From Pseudomonadota bacterium (GTDB lineage Bacteria > Pseudomonadota > Alphaproteobacteria > Rhizobiales > Hyphomicrobiaceae), in assembly GCA_963205015.1 (NCBI GenBank), contig CAUJKI010000020.1:1-40257 (forward strand): 40,257 bases of DNA, in the 5' to 3' direction. Every line of letters begins with the position of its first letter. Positions within the stretch are counted from its first letter, which is position 1. Below are positions 29,813-39,034 of the stretch, in pieces. Under the pieces are notes generated by a model that made no database searches, was not told the DNA's origin, and saw only the letters and a program-made list of their open reading frames with translations. A program made the position numbers and the translations under genes.

Positions 29813-31078
29813 ATGTCGAAAAAGCCGTATTCATGGGTCGCAGGCGCGGTTCTTGAGGAGCACTCAAGACGCAAGCACAAGGTCATCGCCGAATACGTCG
29901 CGCGATATCTGACCGTGCGCTGCCAGCTTCCTCAACAGTCCCGGTTTCGTCTTGCCATTGTCGATGGTTTTGCAGGCGGCGGCCAATACAAGTGCGGCAG
30001 TCCCGGGTCTCCGCTGATCTTTATAAACGAGCTTCGTGTCGCGACGGAGCAATTCAACATCAAGCGTCAGGCCGAGGGGATGTCGCCGCTCGACATCGAA
30101 TGCCTGCTCATCCTGAACGACTTCGACAAAGAGACTGTCGAGCTGCTGAAAACGAATGCCGCTTCGCTCATCGCCGAAATCAAGGAGAACGTGCCGAAGC
30201 TTCACCTTCGCGTCGAGTATCGGAATGAGAAGTTCGACGAACTCTATCCCGAGGTGAAGCAACTGCTCGAGCGCGGCAGCTATCACAACGTCCTCTTCAA
30301 TCTGGATCAATGCGGAACAGGCAGCGTCGAAATCAACACGATCGGCGACATCGTCGCGTCGTTCACGTCGGTTGAAATCTTCTACACATTCGGCATCCAG
30401 ACGTTGCTGACGTTCCTGCATCAGACGGACCGGGGCGCGCTGGCCAGGCAGCTTGCGCCGTTTGGCGTCAGTCCGGATGATCTATCGCAACTCGATGGTT
30501 TGATGACCAAGGACGCTTGGCTTGGCGCAGCGGAACGCATCGTGTTCGAGTCGTTTCGGCGCTGCGCGAACTACGTCAGTCCATTTTCCATCCACAATCC
30601 GGACGGATGGCGTTATTGGCTTATCCACTTCGCAAATTCGGTTCGTGCGCGTCAGGAATACAACAATATCCTGCATCAAAACAGCAGCGCCCAGGCACAT
30701 TTTGGCCGGTCCGGTTTGCACATGCTGTCTTACGACCCGAGTGAAGCCGACAGCATGCTCTACATGTTCGATGCGGCGGGAAGGGCGGAAGCAAAAAAGC
30801 AGCTTCACGATGATATTCCGCGGTTCATCACAAATTACGGCGATGCAATTCCGGTCGGTGAGTTTTACGCCAGCATCTACAACGCGACCCCGGCTCACAT
30901 GCACGACATCAACTCAGCGATCATCGAGAATCCGGACCTCGAGGTTATCACCGAACAAGGCGGCGGGGAGCGCCGCAAAGCCAACATGATCAAGACCAGC
31001 GACATCCTGCGCTTGAAACAGCAGCGCAGTTTCTTTCCGTTTTTCTTTGAAAATCAAAGCAGGGTAGCGAAGAAATGA
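29813..31078 (+). CDS. tcmP: Three-Cys-motif partner protein TcmP
   Basis: 421 aa; HSRRKHKVIAEYVARYL, VDGFAGGGQYKCGSPGSPLIFINEL; immediately downstream of the Gp37/Gp68 gene. Confidence 0.88.
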   Translation: MSKKPYSWVAGAVLEEHSRRKHKVIAEYVARYLTVRCQLPQQSRFRLAIVDGFAGGGQYKCGSPGSPLIFINELRVATEQFNIKRQAEGMSPLDIECLLILNDFDKETVELLKTNAASLIAEIKENVPKLHLRVEYRNEKFDELYPEVKQLLERGSYHNVLFNLDQCGTGSVEINTIGDIVASFTSVEIFYTFGIQTLLTFLHQTDRGALARQLAPFGVSPDDLSQLDGLMTKDAWLGAAERIVFESFRRCANYVSPFSIHNPDGWRYWLIHFANSVRARQEYNNILHQNSSAQAHFGRSGLHMLSYDPSEADSMLYMFDAAGRAEAKKQLHDDIPRFITNYGDAIPVGEFYASIYNATPAHMHDINSAIIENPDLEVITEQGGGERRKANMIKTSDILRLKQQRSFFPFFFENQSRVAKK

Positions 31079-31115
31079 CGCACGCCATCGTGGTCGCATA
31101 ACGATTGGTGCCCGA

Positions 31116-31898
31116 ATGGCGGATCATCGGAATACGCTCGCCCTTGTCGCAGCCGCTGCCACCCTGGCGCTTGTATTGGGGTTTGCCTATGGCGCCACCT
31201 TCAATGGTGGTTGCGAGCAGATCAAGGATGCTCAATGTGGTTGTCTCGAATGGTGGTTTTCCCGCTACCAGACGTTGATCGCCATGTTTGGCGCGATTTT
31301 CGTTGCTTGGCTTAGCGTCCAGCCTGTTCTGAAGCAGCTCAAGCTGTCCTCGGTGCAGACCGCTGTCGCTTTGCAACAGGTTCACGCAGATCGTGAAAAA
31401 CGGCTGGAGAACTGGCTCAAGCCAGAATTGGCCGCGCTGGAAAAACTGTCCGAAGACCTGGCGCGTGGCTATTATGAACGTGAGGATGACCATGGGGTGC
31501 TTCCTCACTGGGTATGGGATATGAACCAAACGGTCGACAGCACCCGCGGCCGTTTAATTCGGCGGCAGGACAGAAACTTCGGGCCTGCGGAGATAACAGC
31601 CGCCCGTCAAAACCTCATCGACATTCTCGGGCGGCTCACCAAGTGCATGTCAGACTACAATGGGTCTGTCTACGCTGACGATCCGGAGTACGATTTCTCC
31701 GACGACGACCGGGCGAAGATTGACGCAGCCGAGACCAAAGCGCGGGAATATCTGCCGACCCGAATTGACGAGGCGTCAGTGGCGATCAAGAAATTCGCTG
31801 AAGCTGTGGCAGCGGACCTTCGGGAGTTGCGTTTGAAGCGTCGGCTCTATGATCAGATGGTGGCGAGCGCCAACCTTCCGGCGGAGAAGTTGGAATAA
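31116..31898 (+). CDS. Hypothetical membrane protein with charged helical cytoplasmic domain
   Basis: 260 aa; two hydrophobic segments (LALVAAAATLALVLGFAYGATF; TLIAMFGAIFVAWLSVQPVL) then a long charged helical region. Confidence 0.6.
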   Translation: MADHRNTLALVAAAATLALVLGFAYGATFNGGCEQIKDAQCGCLEWWFSRYQTLIAMFGAIFVAWLSVQPVLKQLKLSSVQTAVALQQVHADREKRLENWLKPELAALEKLSEDLARGYYEREDDHGVLPHWVWDMNQTVDSTRGRLIRRQDRNFGPAEITAARQNLIDILGRLTKCMSDYNGSVYADDPEYDFSDDDRAKIDAAETKAREYLPTRIDEASVAIKKFAEAVAADLRELRLKRRLYDQMVASANLPAEKLE

Positions 31899-31992
31899 GG
31901 CGTCTGGGATCGCGTGAGACAACCGGCGATACGGATTCTTATCCGCGACGCGAATCAAACATGCGAGAGCTGTTCTCGCGAGGATTTCTGAA

Positions 31993-33054
31993 ATGGCCGC
32001 TGATCGCCCCCGCCGGGTTTTCCTTGATGCGAACGTCGTGATCCGGGCCGGCAAGCCGCCCGGCGGTCCGCTGATCCCGCGGGTCGCTGATCTGGTAGAC
32101 GCCGGCTATATCAAGGTTGTCACGACCGATCTTACAAAAATAGAGATCGCAAAAAACCATGGGGCTAACGATTTCGAGGTCATCGGCGACCTGACCAGGA
32201 GACGAGTCCGCGACCTGGCTGATGAGATTCTCGCCGTTAAACTCCCGGAGATTTCTCCGGTTGAACTGCAGCAAAGACTGATCGAGAAGTATCATGCTGC
32301 GGTGGAGCAGATGTTCAGCTCGCTGCGAGCGGAGACGCTTTCGATCGATAGTGTGAAGCCGTCCGTCGTATTCGACGCATACGCGCGCAGGACCGGCCTG
32401 TTTGGCGACGACGCCAAGAAGGATCAATTTCCAGATGCCTTCATCTTCGAAGCCCTAAAAGCGACTGTCACGAAAAGCGATCCGCTGACGATCGTCTCGG
32501 ACGACAAGGACTTTGCGGCGGTCATCAAGAACGCTGAGCATATCACCGGGCTGAGATCGATCGCGGATCTCTTCGCCAAGCTCGGGCTGACAATCGAAGC
32601 GGCCCCGGACGTCAACGATTTTGTGGATGACAATCGCGATGCGATCGTCGGGGTCGTTCATGAAGAACTCAATCAGTGGGGATTGCAGGTCAGCGATGTT
32701 GACGATGCAGAAATCGACGAAGCGGACGTGGAAAATGTGAACTTTCTCGACTTCAGGACATTTCGGACGATCGGCCCAGGCAAGGAGATTCTCGTCGTCG
32801 GGCGCATCGAGATGGACGTCAAAGTCTCCTACCACCATCCCGATTGGGACACCGCCACTTACGACAGCGAAGACAAGGTACTGCTGCCGCACCACACGGT
32901 GGAAGGCGAGAAGAACATAGATGTAGAAGCCAATTTTAGTATGACCCTGACCGTCGACAAGCACGGCAAGCCGACATCGGTTGCTGAGTTCTCGTTCGAC
33001 GACGATGATTTCGTCTGGGTCGCGATCGGGCCAAACGACTTCGACTACAAATAG
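31993..33054 (+). CDS. PIN-domain protein with uncharacterised C-terminal domain
   Basis: 353 aa; RRVFLDANVVIRAG, TTDLTKIEI, KDQFPDAFIFEAL, PLTIVSDDKDFAAV fit PIN acidic positions; a roughly 150-aa acidic C-terminal extension follows. Confidence 0.8.
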   Translation: MAADRPRRVFLDANVVIRAGKPPGGPLIPRVADLVDAGYIKVVTTDLTKIEIAKNHGANDFEVIGDLTRRRVRDLADEILAVKLPEISPVELQQRLIEKYHAAVEQMFSSLRAETLSIDSVKPSVVFDAYARRTGLFGDDAKKDQFPDAFIFEALKATVTKSDPLTIVSDDKDFAAVIKNAEHITGLRSIADLFAKLGLTIEAAPDVNDFVDDNRDAIVGVVHEELNQWGLQVSDVDDAEIDEADVENVNFLDFRTFRTIGPGKEILVVGRIEMDVKVSYHHPDWDTATYDSEDKVLLPHHTVEGEKNIDVEANFSMTLTVDKHGKPTSVAEFSFDDDDFVWVAIGPNDFDYK

Positions 33055-33077
33055 GTGTTTCGCGGCTCGTGAAATGG

Positions 33078-33689
33078 TTAGATTTCGCGCGGTGCGTACA
33101 CGTTGTCCGGGTAGGGAAGCCTTTCGTTGACACGCCGTAGGAGCACAAGATAGCCCCGCATAGCCAGTTGGAGTTCGGCGCCATCACCCAGGGGCTTGTC
33201 TTTGAAGGCGTGAATGGTGTTGCGCCGCTCCTGCACCAGATCAACGAGGGCATTCCCGTCAGCGCCGATGAGGTCATGCTCTTTCACGAAGATCTTCAGA
33301 GGCTGGAGCGTAAGTCCGTCAGGACTGAAAGCCTTTTGCTTTTTGTGATCGAACGCATTTGCCTTCTTGAGCACGTCCAGGTCGGCTTTGTAGTCCATGT
33401 AAAACACCGACAGGAGGAGTTTTAGCGTTCCTTCGAGCAGACTGCCGAGGTTCGACTAGGCGAGAATGAGTTCTCCGTCCGACAGCGCAGTGGAGGGTTC
33501 ACGTAGCCACAAACGCAATGTCTTTGACAGCGACGCCTGCCAGTCGAGGCGGCTCTTGGTCAGCAGGCCCGCGGCTTCAACAGGCGCCCAGCCGTTGCTT
33601 GCTGCCCAAAAGGTCGCCAAGCCGCTGTTCAGTTTTTCGATCCGGGAAACGACGTCCTCGATTGTCATGCGTGACTTATCCGTCGCCAA
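33078..33689 (-). pseudogene. HEPN-like protein interrupted by an in-frame amber stop
   Basis: ORFs 33456-33689 and 33078-33407 are in the same minus frame, joined as LILA*SNLGSLLEGTLKLLLSVFYMDY by one TAG at 33458-33456; C-terminal half contains RRNTIHAF (R-x4-H). Confidence 0.65.
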
Positions 33690-33885
33690 GCCGAATCGGC
33701 CAGCCGTCGATTGGCAGGCCAGAGCTTTACGATCTGACGCAGCCCTCAGGCAACTCGGGGTTCAGAGGGCACGTCGTCAATTGGGGCTTATTGCGGCGCA
33801 GCATAAGTGCCGCACGTACGGTCCGACAACCCAGCGGGAGGCGAGATTCAGTGCATCCGCGAGTTCGTGAAACTAGAATGTTCGC

Positions 33886-35628
33886 GTGATAATCGATTCG
33901 ATCTATCCCACCGTAGCTACGGACGATTTTGCGCGTCGCTTCTCGCAGCGCGGCGGAAATCTCATGTGGCTGCTCGGGGCTGGCGCTTCGGCGGCCGCCG
34001 GCATTCCGACGGCGTGGGACATGATTTGGGAATTCAAGCAGCAACTTTACGTCAGCCAGCGCCGCGTTTCTCCGAAACAGGTCGCCGACCTCGCCAATCC
34101 GGCCGTCCGACGTGAACTGCAATCGTTCATCAACGACCTTGGCAGCTTACCCGCGCTCGGTTCGCCCGACGAGTACGCGGCGCTCTTCGAGTCCGTCTAT
34201 CCAAGCGAGGCAGACCGTCGCACGTACATCGCTGCAAAGATCAGCGGCGCGAAGCCCTCCTACGGGCACATTGCGTTGGCGACACTGATGAAAGGTGCGC
34301 GTTGTCGTTTAGTCTGGACCAGCAACTTCGACCCTCTAGTCGCCGACGGCTGCGCGAAGGTTTATGGCGGGACCGGCCAGTTGACCACTGTGGCGATAGA
34401 GACCGGCAGTCTCGGACGGAACGCCATCGACGAAGGGCGCTGGCCCGTCGAGGTCAAGCTTCATGGCGACTTCCGATCGCGCCGGCTCAAGAATACCGGA
34501 GATGAGCTGCGCGAACAGGATGCGAAACTCAGAACCCTGCTGATCGATAGCTGCAGCCGGTGGGGACTTGTCGTGGCCGGCTACAGCGGTCGCGATGAGT
34601 CGGTCATGGACACGCTCGAAGCGGCGCTAGAACGTGATGCCTCCTTTCCCGCCGGTCTCTTCTGGCTCCATCGCGGCGAGGATCCGCCCTTGCTGCGCGT
34701 CCAACGGCTTCTTGCCGCCGCCGCACGTAAGGAAATCGACTGCGGTCTCGTGCCGATAGAGAACTTCGATGAAACGTTGCGCGATCTTATGCGGCTCGTG
34801 CCGGACCTAGACACGACAGTGTTGGATGAGATCGCAACCGAACGGCGGGTTTGGTCCCCAGCCCCGCGCCCGACCGGGAATCGGGGCTACCCGGTCGTCC
34901 GTCTCAACGCGCTCGAACTGACAGGGATGCCGAGCGTGTGCCGCCGCGCCGTCTGCGACGCCGGCGGCGTGGCGGAAATCAAGTCGGCAATCGAAGCGTC
35001 GGGCCTGCCGGTCATTGGCACCCGTTCGAAAGCAGGCGTGCTGGCCTTCGGTGCTGACGCCGATATCAGAGCAGTCCTTTCCGCATATGAGATCGAAAGC
35101 TTCGATCTGCATTCAATTGAAACCCGGCGGCTGCGTTACGATAGTCACGAACGGGGCCTTCTCCGCGAAGCACTGACCCGAGCTCTCACCCGCGAACATC
35201 GGATGATCGCTGCCCGTCGCAGAGGCGCCGACCTGTTGACGCCGACCTCCGTTGATGACGAAAAATGGGCGCCGCTGAGGAAGCTGACCGGAAGTCTAGG
35301 TGGATTGGTGCCGAAGCAACCCGAACTAAAATGGAAAGAAGGCGTGGGGATCAGGCTGGATTGGGTGGATGAGCGGCTTTGGCTTCTGCTCGAGCCGCGC
35401 ACCGTATTCGAAGGACTTACAAGGGAGAACAGGGCCGCCGCCACCGATTTCGCGCGCGAACGGATTGTGAGACGCTACAATCCTGCGCTCAATGCCTTGC
35501 TCGAGTTTTGGTCGATGCTGTTCGCGTCCCCGCAGCGCGACCTTCCGGCGCTTGGAATCAGCACTGGTGTGAATGCGGCCTTCAGGCTGGGCGATGTCAC
35601 AGCTTTCTCGGGGAGAGCCCGAGCATGA
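33886..35628 (+). CDS. SIR2-APAZ effector subunit of a short prokaryotic Argonaute system (SPARSA type)
   Basis: 580 aa; SIR2 motifs LLGAGASAAAGIP, WTSNFDPL, VKLHGD, then an APAZ-like C-terminal half; ATGA overlap with a downstream short pAgo. Confidence 0.88.
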   Translation: MIIDSIYPTVATDDFARRFSQRGGNLMWLLGAGASAAAGIPTAWDMIWEFKQQLYVSQRRVSPKQVADLANPAVRRELQSFINDLGSLPALGSPDEYAALFESVYPSEADRRTYIAAKISGAKPSYGHIALATLMKGARCRLVWTSNFDPLVADGCAKVYGGTGQLTTVAIETGSLGRNAIDEGRWPVEVKLHGDFRSRRLKNTGDELREQDAKLRTLLIDSCSRWGLVVAGYSGRDESVMDTLEAALERDASFPAGLFWLHRGEDPPLLRVQRLLAAAARKEIDCGLVPIENFDETLRDLMRLVPDLDTTVLDEIATERRVWSPAPRPTGNRGYPVVRLNALELTGMPSVCRRAVCDAGGVAEIKSAIEASGLPVIGTRSKAGVLAFGADADIRAVLSAYEIESFDLHSIETRRLRYDSHERGLLREALTRALTREHRMIAARRRGADLLTPTSVDDEKWAPLRKLTGSLGGLVPKQPELKWKEGVGIRLDWVDERLWLLLEPRTVFEGLTRENRAAATDFARERIVRRYNPALNALLEFWSMLFASPQRDLPALGISTGVNAAFRLGDVTAFSGRARA

Positions 35629-37043
35629 GCAGCGAGATATCGCCTCATTTGTTTTTTCCCGAAGCCAAGCTCGCGTTTCATCCAGACCGCGCGTCGGACG
35701 TGGATCTCCATCCTTTGCGTGGACTGCTGCGGTTCGGGCCCTATTCATCCGGTCTTGTTCCGGATCCCATCCGGATCGCGACGATCGCACCGGCACGGCA
35801 GGGAAACCGACTCTACGGCTTCATGAAGGAACTGGCGTTCCAGTACAAGCCGACGGAGCGCAAGGACTACCTGCCTCCCTGGCCCGGTTTCCGCAAAGCG
35901 TTCAATCTCGACATGCGGGGCGCGGTCAAGGATTGCCATATAGAGCTGGACGACCGGCTCGATGGCGAAATGAAGGACTCAGTCACCCCCCATGTCGTGC
36001 TGGCGGACCGCTTGCTTCGCGCGATCCGATCGTTGGAGGCTCGCCGCGACGCGTTCGACATTGTCTTCATCTACATCCCGCAAAGCTGGGCAGCCGGGTT
36101 CACGGGAGCAGACGGCGACGACTTCGATCTCCATGACCACCTGAAGGCCGCTACCGCAGCGCGACGCATTCCAATCCAACTCGTCCGTGAAGACCGCGCG
36201 CTCGCCTATCCGGACCGTGCGAGCGTCATGTGGCGGATCGGCCTAGCGATTTACGCGAAGGCTGGCGGCATTCCCTGGAAACTCGCAGATTCGGATCCTG
36301 AGGCCGCCTACATCGGTCTCTCTTATGCGCTGCGTCCGACCGAGTCAGACCGGCCACGCTTTGTCACCTGCTGTAGCCAAGTGTTCGATGCGGAAGGGGC
36401 GGGTCTTGAGTTCGTCGCCTACGATGCCCATGAAATCGATGTCCAGCGGGACAATCCGTTCATGTCCCGGACGGAGATGTTCCGCGTGATGGGCCGATCG
36501 CTAGATCTCTACCGACGTCGGCACTCGGGTCGCTCTCCCCGGAGAGTGACGGTACACAAGACGACAGAATTCAAGAAGGACGAGATCGACGGCTGCATGG
36601 AAGCGCTGCATCTGTGCGAAGCGGTCGATCTCGTGCAGGTCGTGGAGGACGTCGGCTGGAGAGGTGTTCGCATCGATCGCGACCGCCAAAGCGGCAAAGG
36701 GAAGCCAACGGGTTATCCGGTCGATCGTGGTACCCTGATCCCGCTCGGAGACCGCGAGTGTCTGCTGTGGATGCATGGCGATGTAAAAGGCGTCGCGGAG
36801 CGCTCGTATTACCAAGGCGGCCGCAGCACGCCTCGTCCGATTCGACTGGTCCGTCATGCAGGGCACGGCTCGTGGAACGAAACCGCCCGGTCAGCTCTCG
36901 CGCTCGCGAAGATGGATTGGAACAACGACGCACTGTACGACATGCTGCCGGTGACCATGGCATACGCAAAAACGCTCGCGCGCGTTGTCAAACGAATGGA
37001 CGGATTGGGCTCCGCTCCCTATCAATTTCGTTTCTTCATGTGA
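35625..37043 (+). CDS. Short prokaryotic Argonaute (MID-PIWI)
   Basis: 472 aa from ATG 35625; DAFDIVFIYIPQSWAAGF, GLSYALRPTE, PRRVTVHKTTEFKKDEIDGCMEAL, PVTMAYAKTLARVVKRM are typical of short pAgos. Confidence 0.88.
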   Translation: MSSEISPHLFFPEAKLAFHPDRASDVDLHPLRGLLRFGPYSSGLVPDPIRIATIAPARQGNRLYGFMKELAFQYKPTERKDYLPPWPGFRKAFNLDMRGAVKDCHIELDDRLDGEMKDSVTPHVVLADRLLRAIRSLEARRDAFDIVFIYIPQSWAAGFTGADGDDFDLHDHLKAATAARRIPIQLVREDRALAYPDRASVMWRIGLAIYAKAGGIPWKLADSDPEAAYIGLSYALRPTESDRPRFVTCCSQVFDAEGAGLEFVAYDAHEIDVQRDNPFMSRTEMFRVMGRSLDLYRRRHSGRSPRRVTVHKTTEFKKDEIDGCMEALHLCEAVDLVQVVEDVGWRGVRIDRDRQSGKGKPTGYPVDRGTLIPLGDRECLLWMHGDVKGVAERSYYQGGRSTPRPIRLVRHAGHGSWNETARSALALAKMDWNNDALYDMLPVTMAYAKTLARVVKRMDGLGSAPYQFRFFM

Positions 37044-37107
37044 CGTCGACTGGCCAACCGCGAGCCAGAATAATGATCCGAGTCAATTAGTTCCCGATAT
37101 ACAACAA

Positions 37108-37560
37108 GTGGATATTTCTGTGACAACATCTCTTGACGGAGAAATTCGCGACGGTCGCCATCATATGCAGGTCCGCGTCTATTTCGAAGATACGGACGCC
37201 GGCCAGATTGTTTATCACGCCAATTTCTTGCGCTTCATGGAACGGGGAAGAACGAATTACCTGCGTCTGCTCGGGACCAATCAGCGGGAGCTACTCAAAG
37301 AAGCGCACGACGATGCGCCAAGCTTCGCCTTCGTTGTCCGTTCAATGACAATCGATTTCCTAAAACCAGCGGCCTTGGACGACTTGCTTGATGTCATCAC
37401 AATCCCCGCAGAGGTCAAGGGCGCATCGATTACCCTGCTGCAGGAATGTCGACGCGGAGACGATCTTTTGGTCGCGGCCCGCGTGCGGGTAGCATTTATC
37501 TCAGGCGGAAGGGCGCAACGGATCCCGAAGGCGCTACGGCTCGCTATGGAAGGAGCGTAG
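37108..37560 (+). CDS. ybgC: YbgC-family acyl-CoA thioesterase (Tol-Pal associated), intact copy
   Basis: QVRVYFEDTDAGQIVYHANFLRFMERGRTNYLRLLG; start uncertain (GTG 37108, GTG 37120 or ATG 37165). Confidence 0.85.
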   Translation: MDISVTTSLDGEIRDGRHHMQVRVYFEDTDAGQIVYHANFLRFMERGRTNYLRLLGTNQRELLKEAHDDAPSFAFVVRSMTIDFLKPAALDDLLDVITIPAEVKGASITLLQECRRGDDLLVAARVRVAFISGGRAQRIPKALRLAMEGA

Positions 37561-37639
37561 AGAATCTACGCTTGTTCACGCTATAGCCCTCCAGCGCCCC
37601 AATGGAATCAAGCCGCTGTGTTGCGATGTTGGCAAGCCA

Positions 37640-38005
37640 GAGTTCTCAGGTCTCGTCTATCACGCGACCTACCTGCGCTGGTGCGAACGGGGCCGCTCGG
37701 ACTATCTGCGCCTTGTCGGCAACGAGCACCGCGCGCTGATCGAGGGCGGGGACGGCGCGGAGCCCTCGGCATTTGTCGTGCGCCGTATGCGGCTCGAATA
37801 TCTGAAACCCGCGCGCATCGACGACGTGCTCGAGGTCGAAACGCGCGTCACCGAGGTCAAGGGTGCAACATTGAGCCTCGCGCAGCGCGTGCTCCGCAAA
37901 GGAATCGCGCTTTTCGAGGCCGAGGTGCTCGTCGTGCTGGTCTCTGTGTCGGGAAAGCCGCAACGCCTGAGCCAGCGCCTGCGCGCTGGCCTCGCTGGCG
38001 GTTGA
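37640..38005 (+). pseudogene. ybgC: N-terminally truncated second YbgC-family thioesterase
   Basis: Frame reads EFSGLVYHATYLRWCERGRSDYLRLVGNEHRALIEGG...SAFVVRRMRLEYLKPARIDDVLEVETRVTEVKGATLSLAQRVL; no in-frame start before SGLVYHA and the EDTD region is missing. Confidence 0.8.
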
Positions 38006-38289
38006 ACGACCGCGCGGCGCGCCGTGCGGTGACCGATCTGCGCAATTGTTTATCGTTCATGGCGCCCCGGCGGCACATGGACACATGCGGCCGAATCCGG
38101 GCAGTTAGTCCCTAGTTTAGTCACAATGGAGCGTAAGAAGCGGCCCTGGGGACAGGCAGGCCCGTAGTTTCTCAGATTGAGCCCGATCGGTCGGCAATGC
38201 GCACACGAGGCGCGGATTGCAGGCCCGAGGGCTGGTGTTGTTTGGCCATTTCCGCCTCGATCCGAACCTCCCGCGTCAGCGAGCAAAGC

Positions 38290-39009
38290 ATGAACCCGGC
38301 GGACATCCTCAAGGATAAGATCGTTACGGTCGGTCACGGCAGCGGCACATCGTTCCTCGAGTTGTTCCTGCAGGCGCATGTCGTCGTCCAGATCGTCATG
38401 GTCGGCTTGATGCTGGCGTCCGTATGGTCATGGGCGATCATCATCGAGAAGGTTTTCACCTTCCGTCGTGCACGCCGCGAAGCCGACCGCTTCGAGCAGC
38501 TCTTCTGGTCGGGCCAGAGCCTCGAGGAGCTCTACGCGAGCCTCGCCCGCGACCGGACACAGTCCATGGCGGCGCTGTTCGTTGCGGCCATGCGCGAGTG
38601 GAAGCGCTCGGTCGAAGGCAATATCCGCGCGCTCGGAGGCATCCAGCTTCGCGTCGAGAAGGTGATGGACGTCACCATCAGCCGCGAGATGGAGCGGCTC
38701 GATCGGCGTCTCCTGTTCCTTGCGACGGTCGGCTCGACGGCGCCGTTCATCGGCCTCTTCGGCACGGTCTGGGGCATCATGTCGAGCTTCCAGGCGATCG
38801 CCGCCTCCAAGAATACCAGCCTCGCGGTCGTCGCGCCCGGCATTGCGGAAGCGCTGTTTGCGACGGCGCTGGGCCTCTTGGCCGCAATTCCGGCGGTCAT
38901 GGCCTATAATAAGTTCTCGGCGGATTCGGCACGCCTCGCGCAGCGCTTCGAGGCCTTCGCCGACGAGTTCTCGGCGATCGTCTCGCGCCAGATCGACACG
39001 CGGACCTGA
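38290..39009 (+). CDS. tolQ: Tol-Pal system proton channel subunit TolQ
   Basis: MNPADILKDKIVTVGHGSGTSFLELFLQAHVVVQIVMVGLMLASVWSWAIIIEKVFTFRRARREADRFEQLFWSG; VGSTAPFIGLFGTVWGIMSSFQAI. Confidence 0.95.
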   Translation: MNPADILKDKIVTVGHGSGTSFLELFLQAHVVVQIVMVGLMLASVWSWAIIIEKVFTFRRARREADRFEQLFWSGQSLEELYASLARDRTQSMAALFVAAMREWKRSVEGNIRALGGIQLRVEKVMDVTISREMERLDRRLLFLATVGSTAPFIGLFGTVWGIMSSFQAIAASKNTSLAVVAPGIAEALFATALGLLAAIPAVMAYNKFSADSARLAQRFEAFADEFSAIVSRQIDTRT

Positions 39010-39034
39010 GGGCTCGCGAGCGGAGAGAGGGAGC

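Noticed and set aside
37618-38115. 165-aa plus ORF overlapping the truncated ybgC
   Set aside because: Wrong frame, Arg-rich; the neighbouring frame gives a clear YbgC match.
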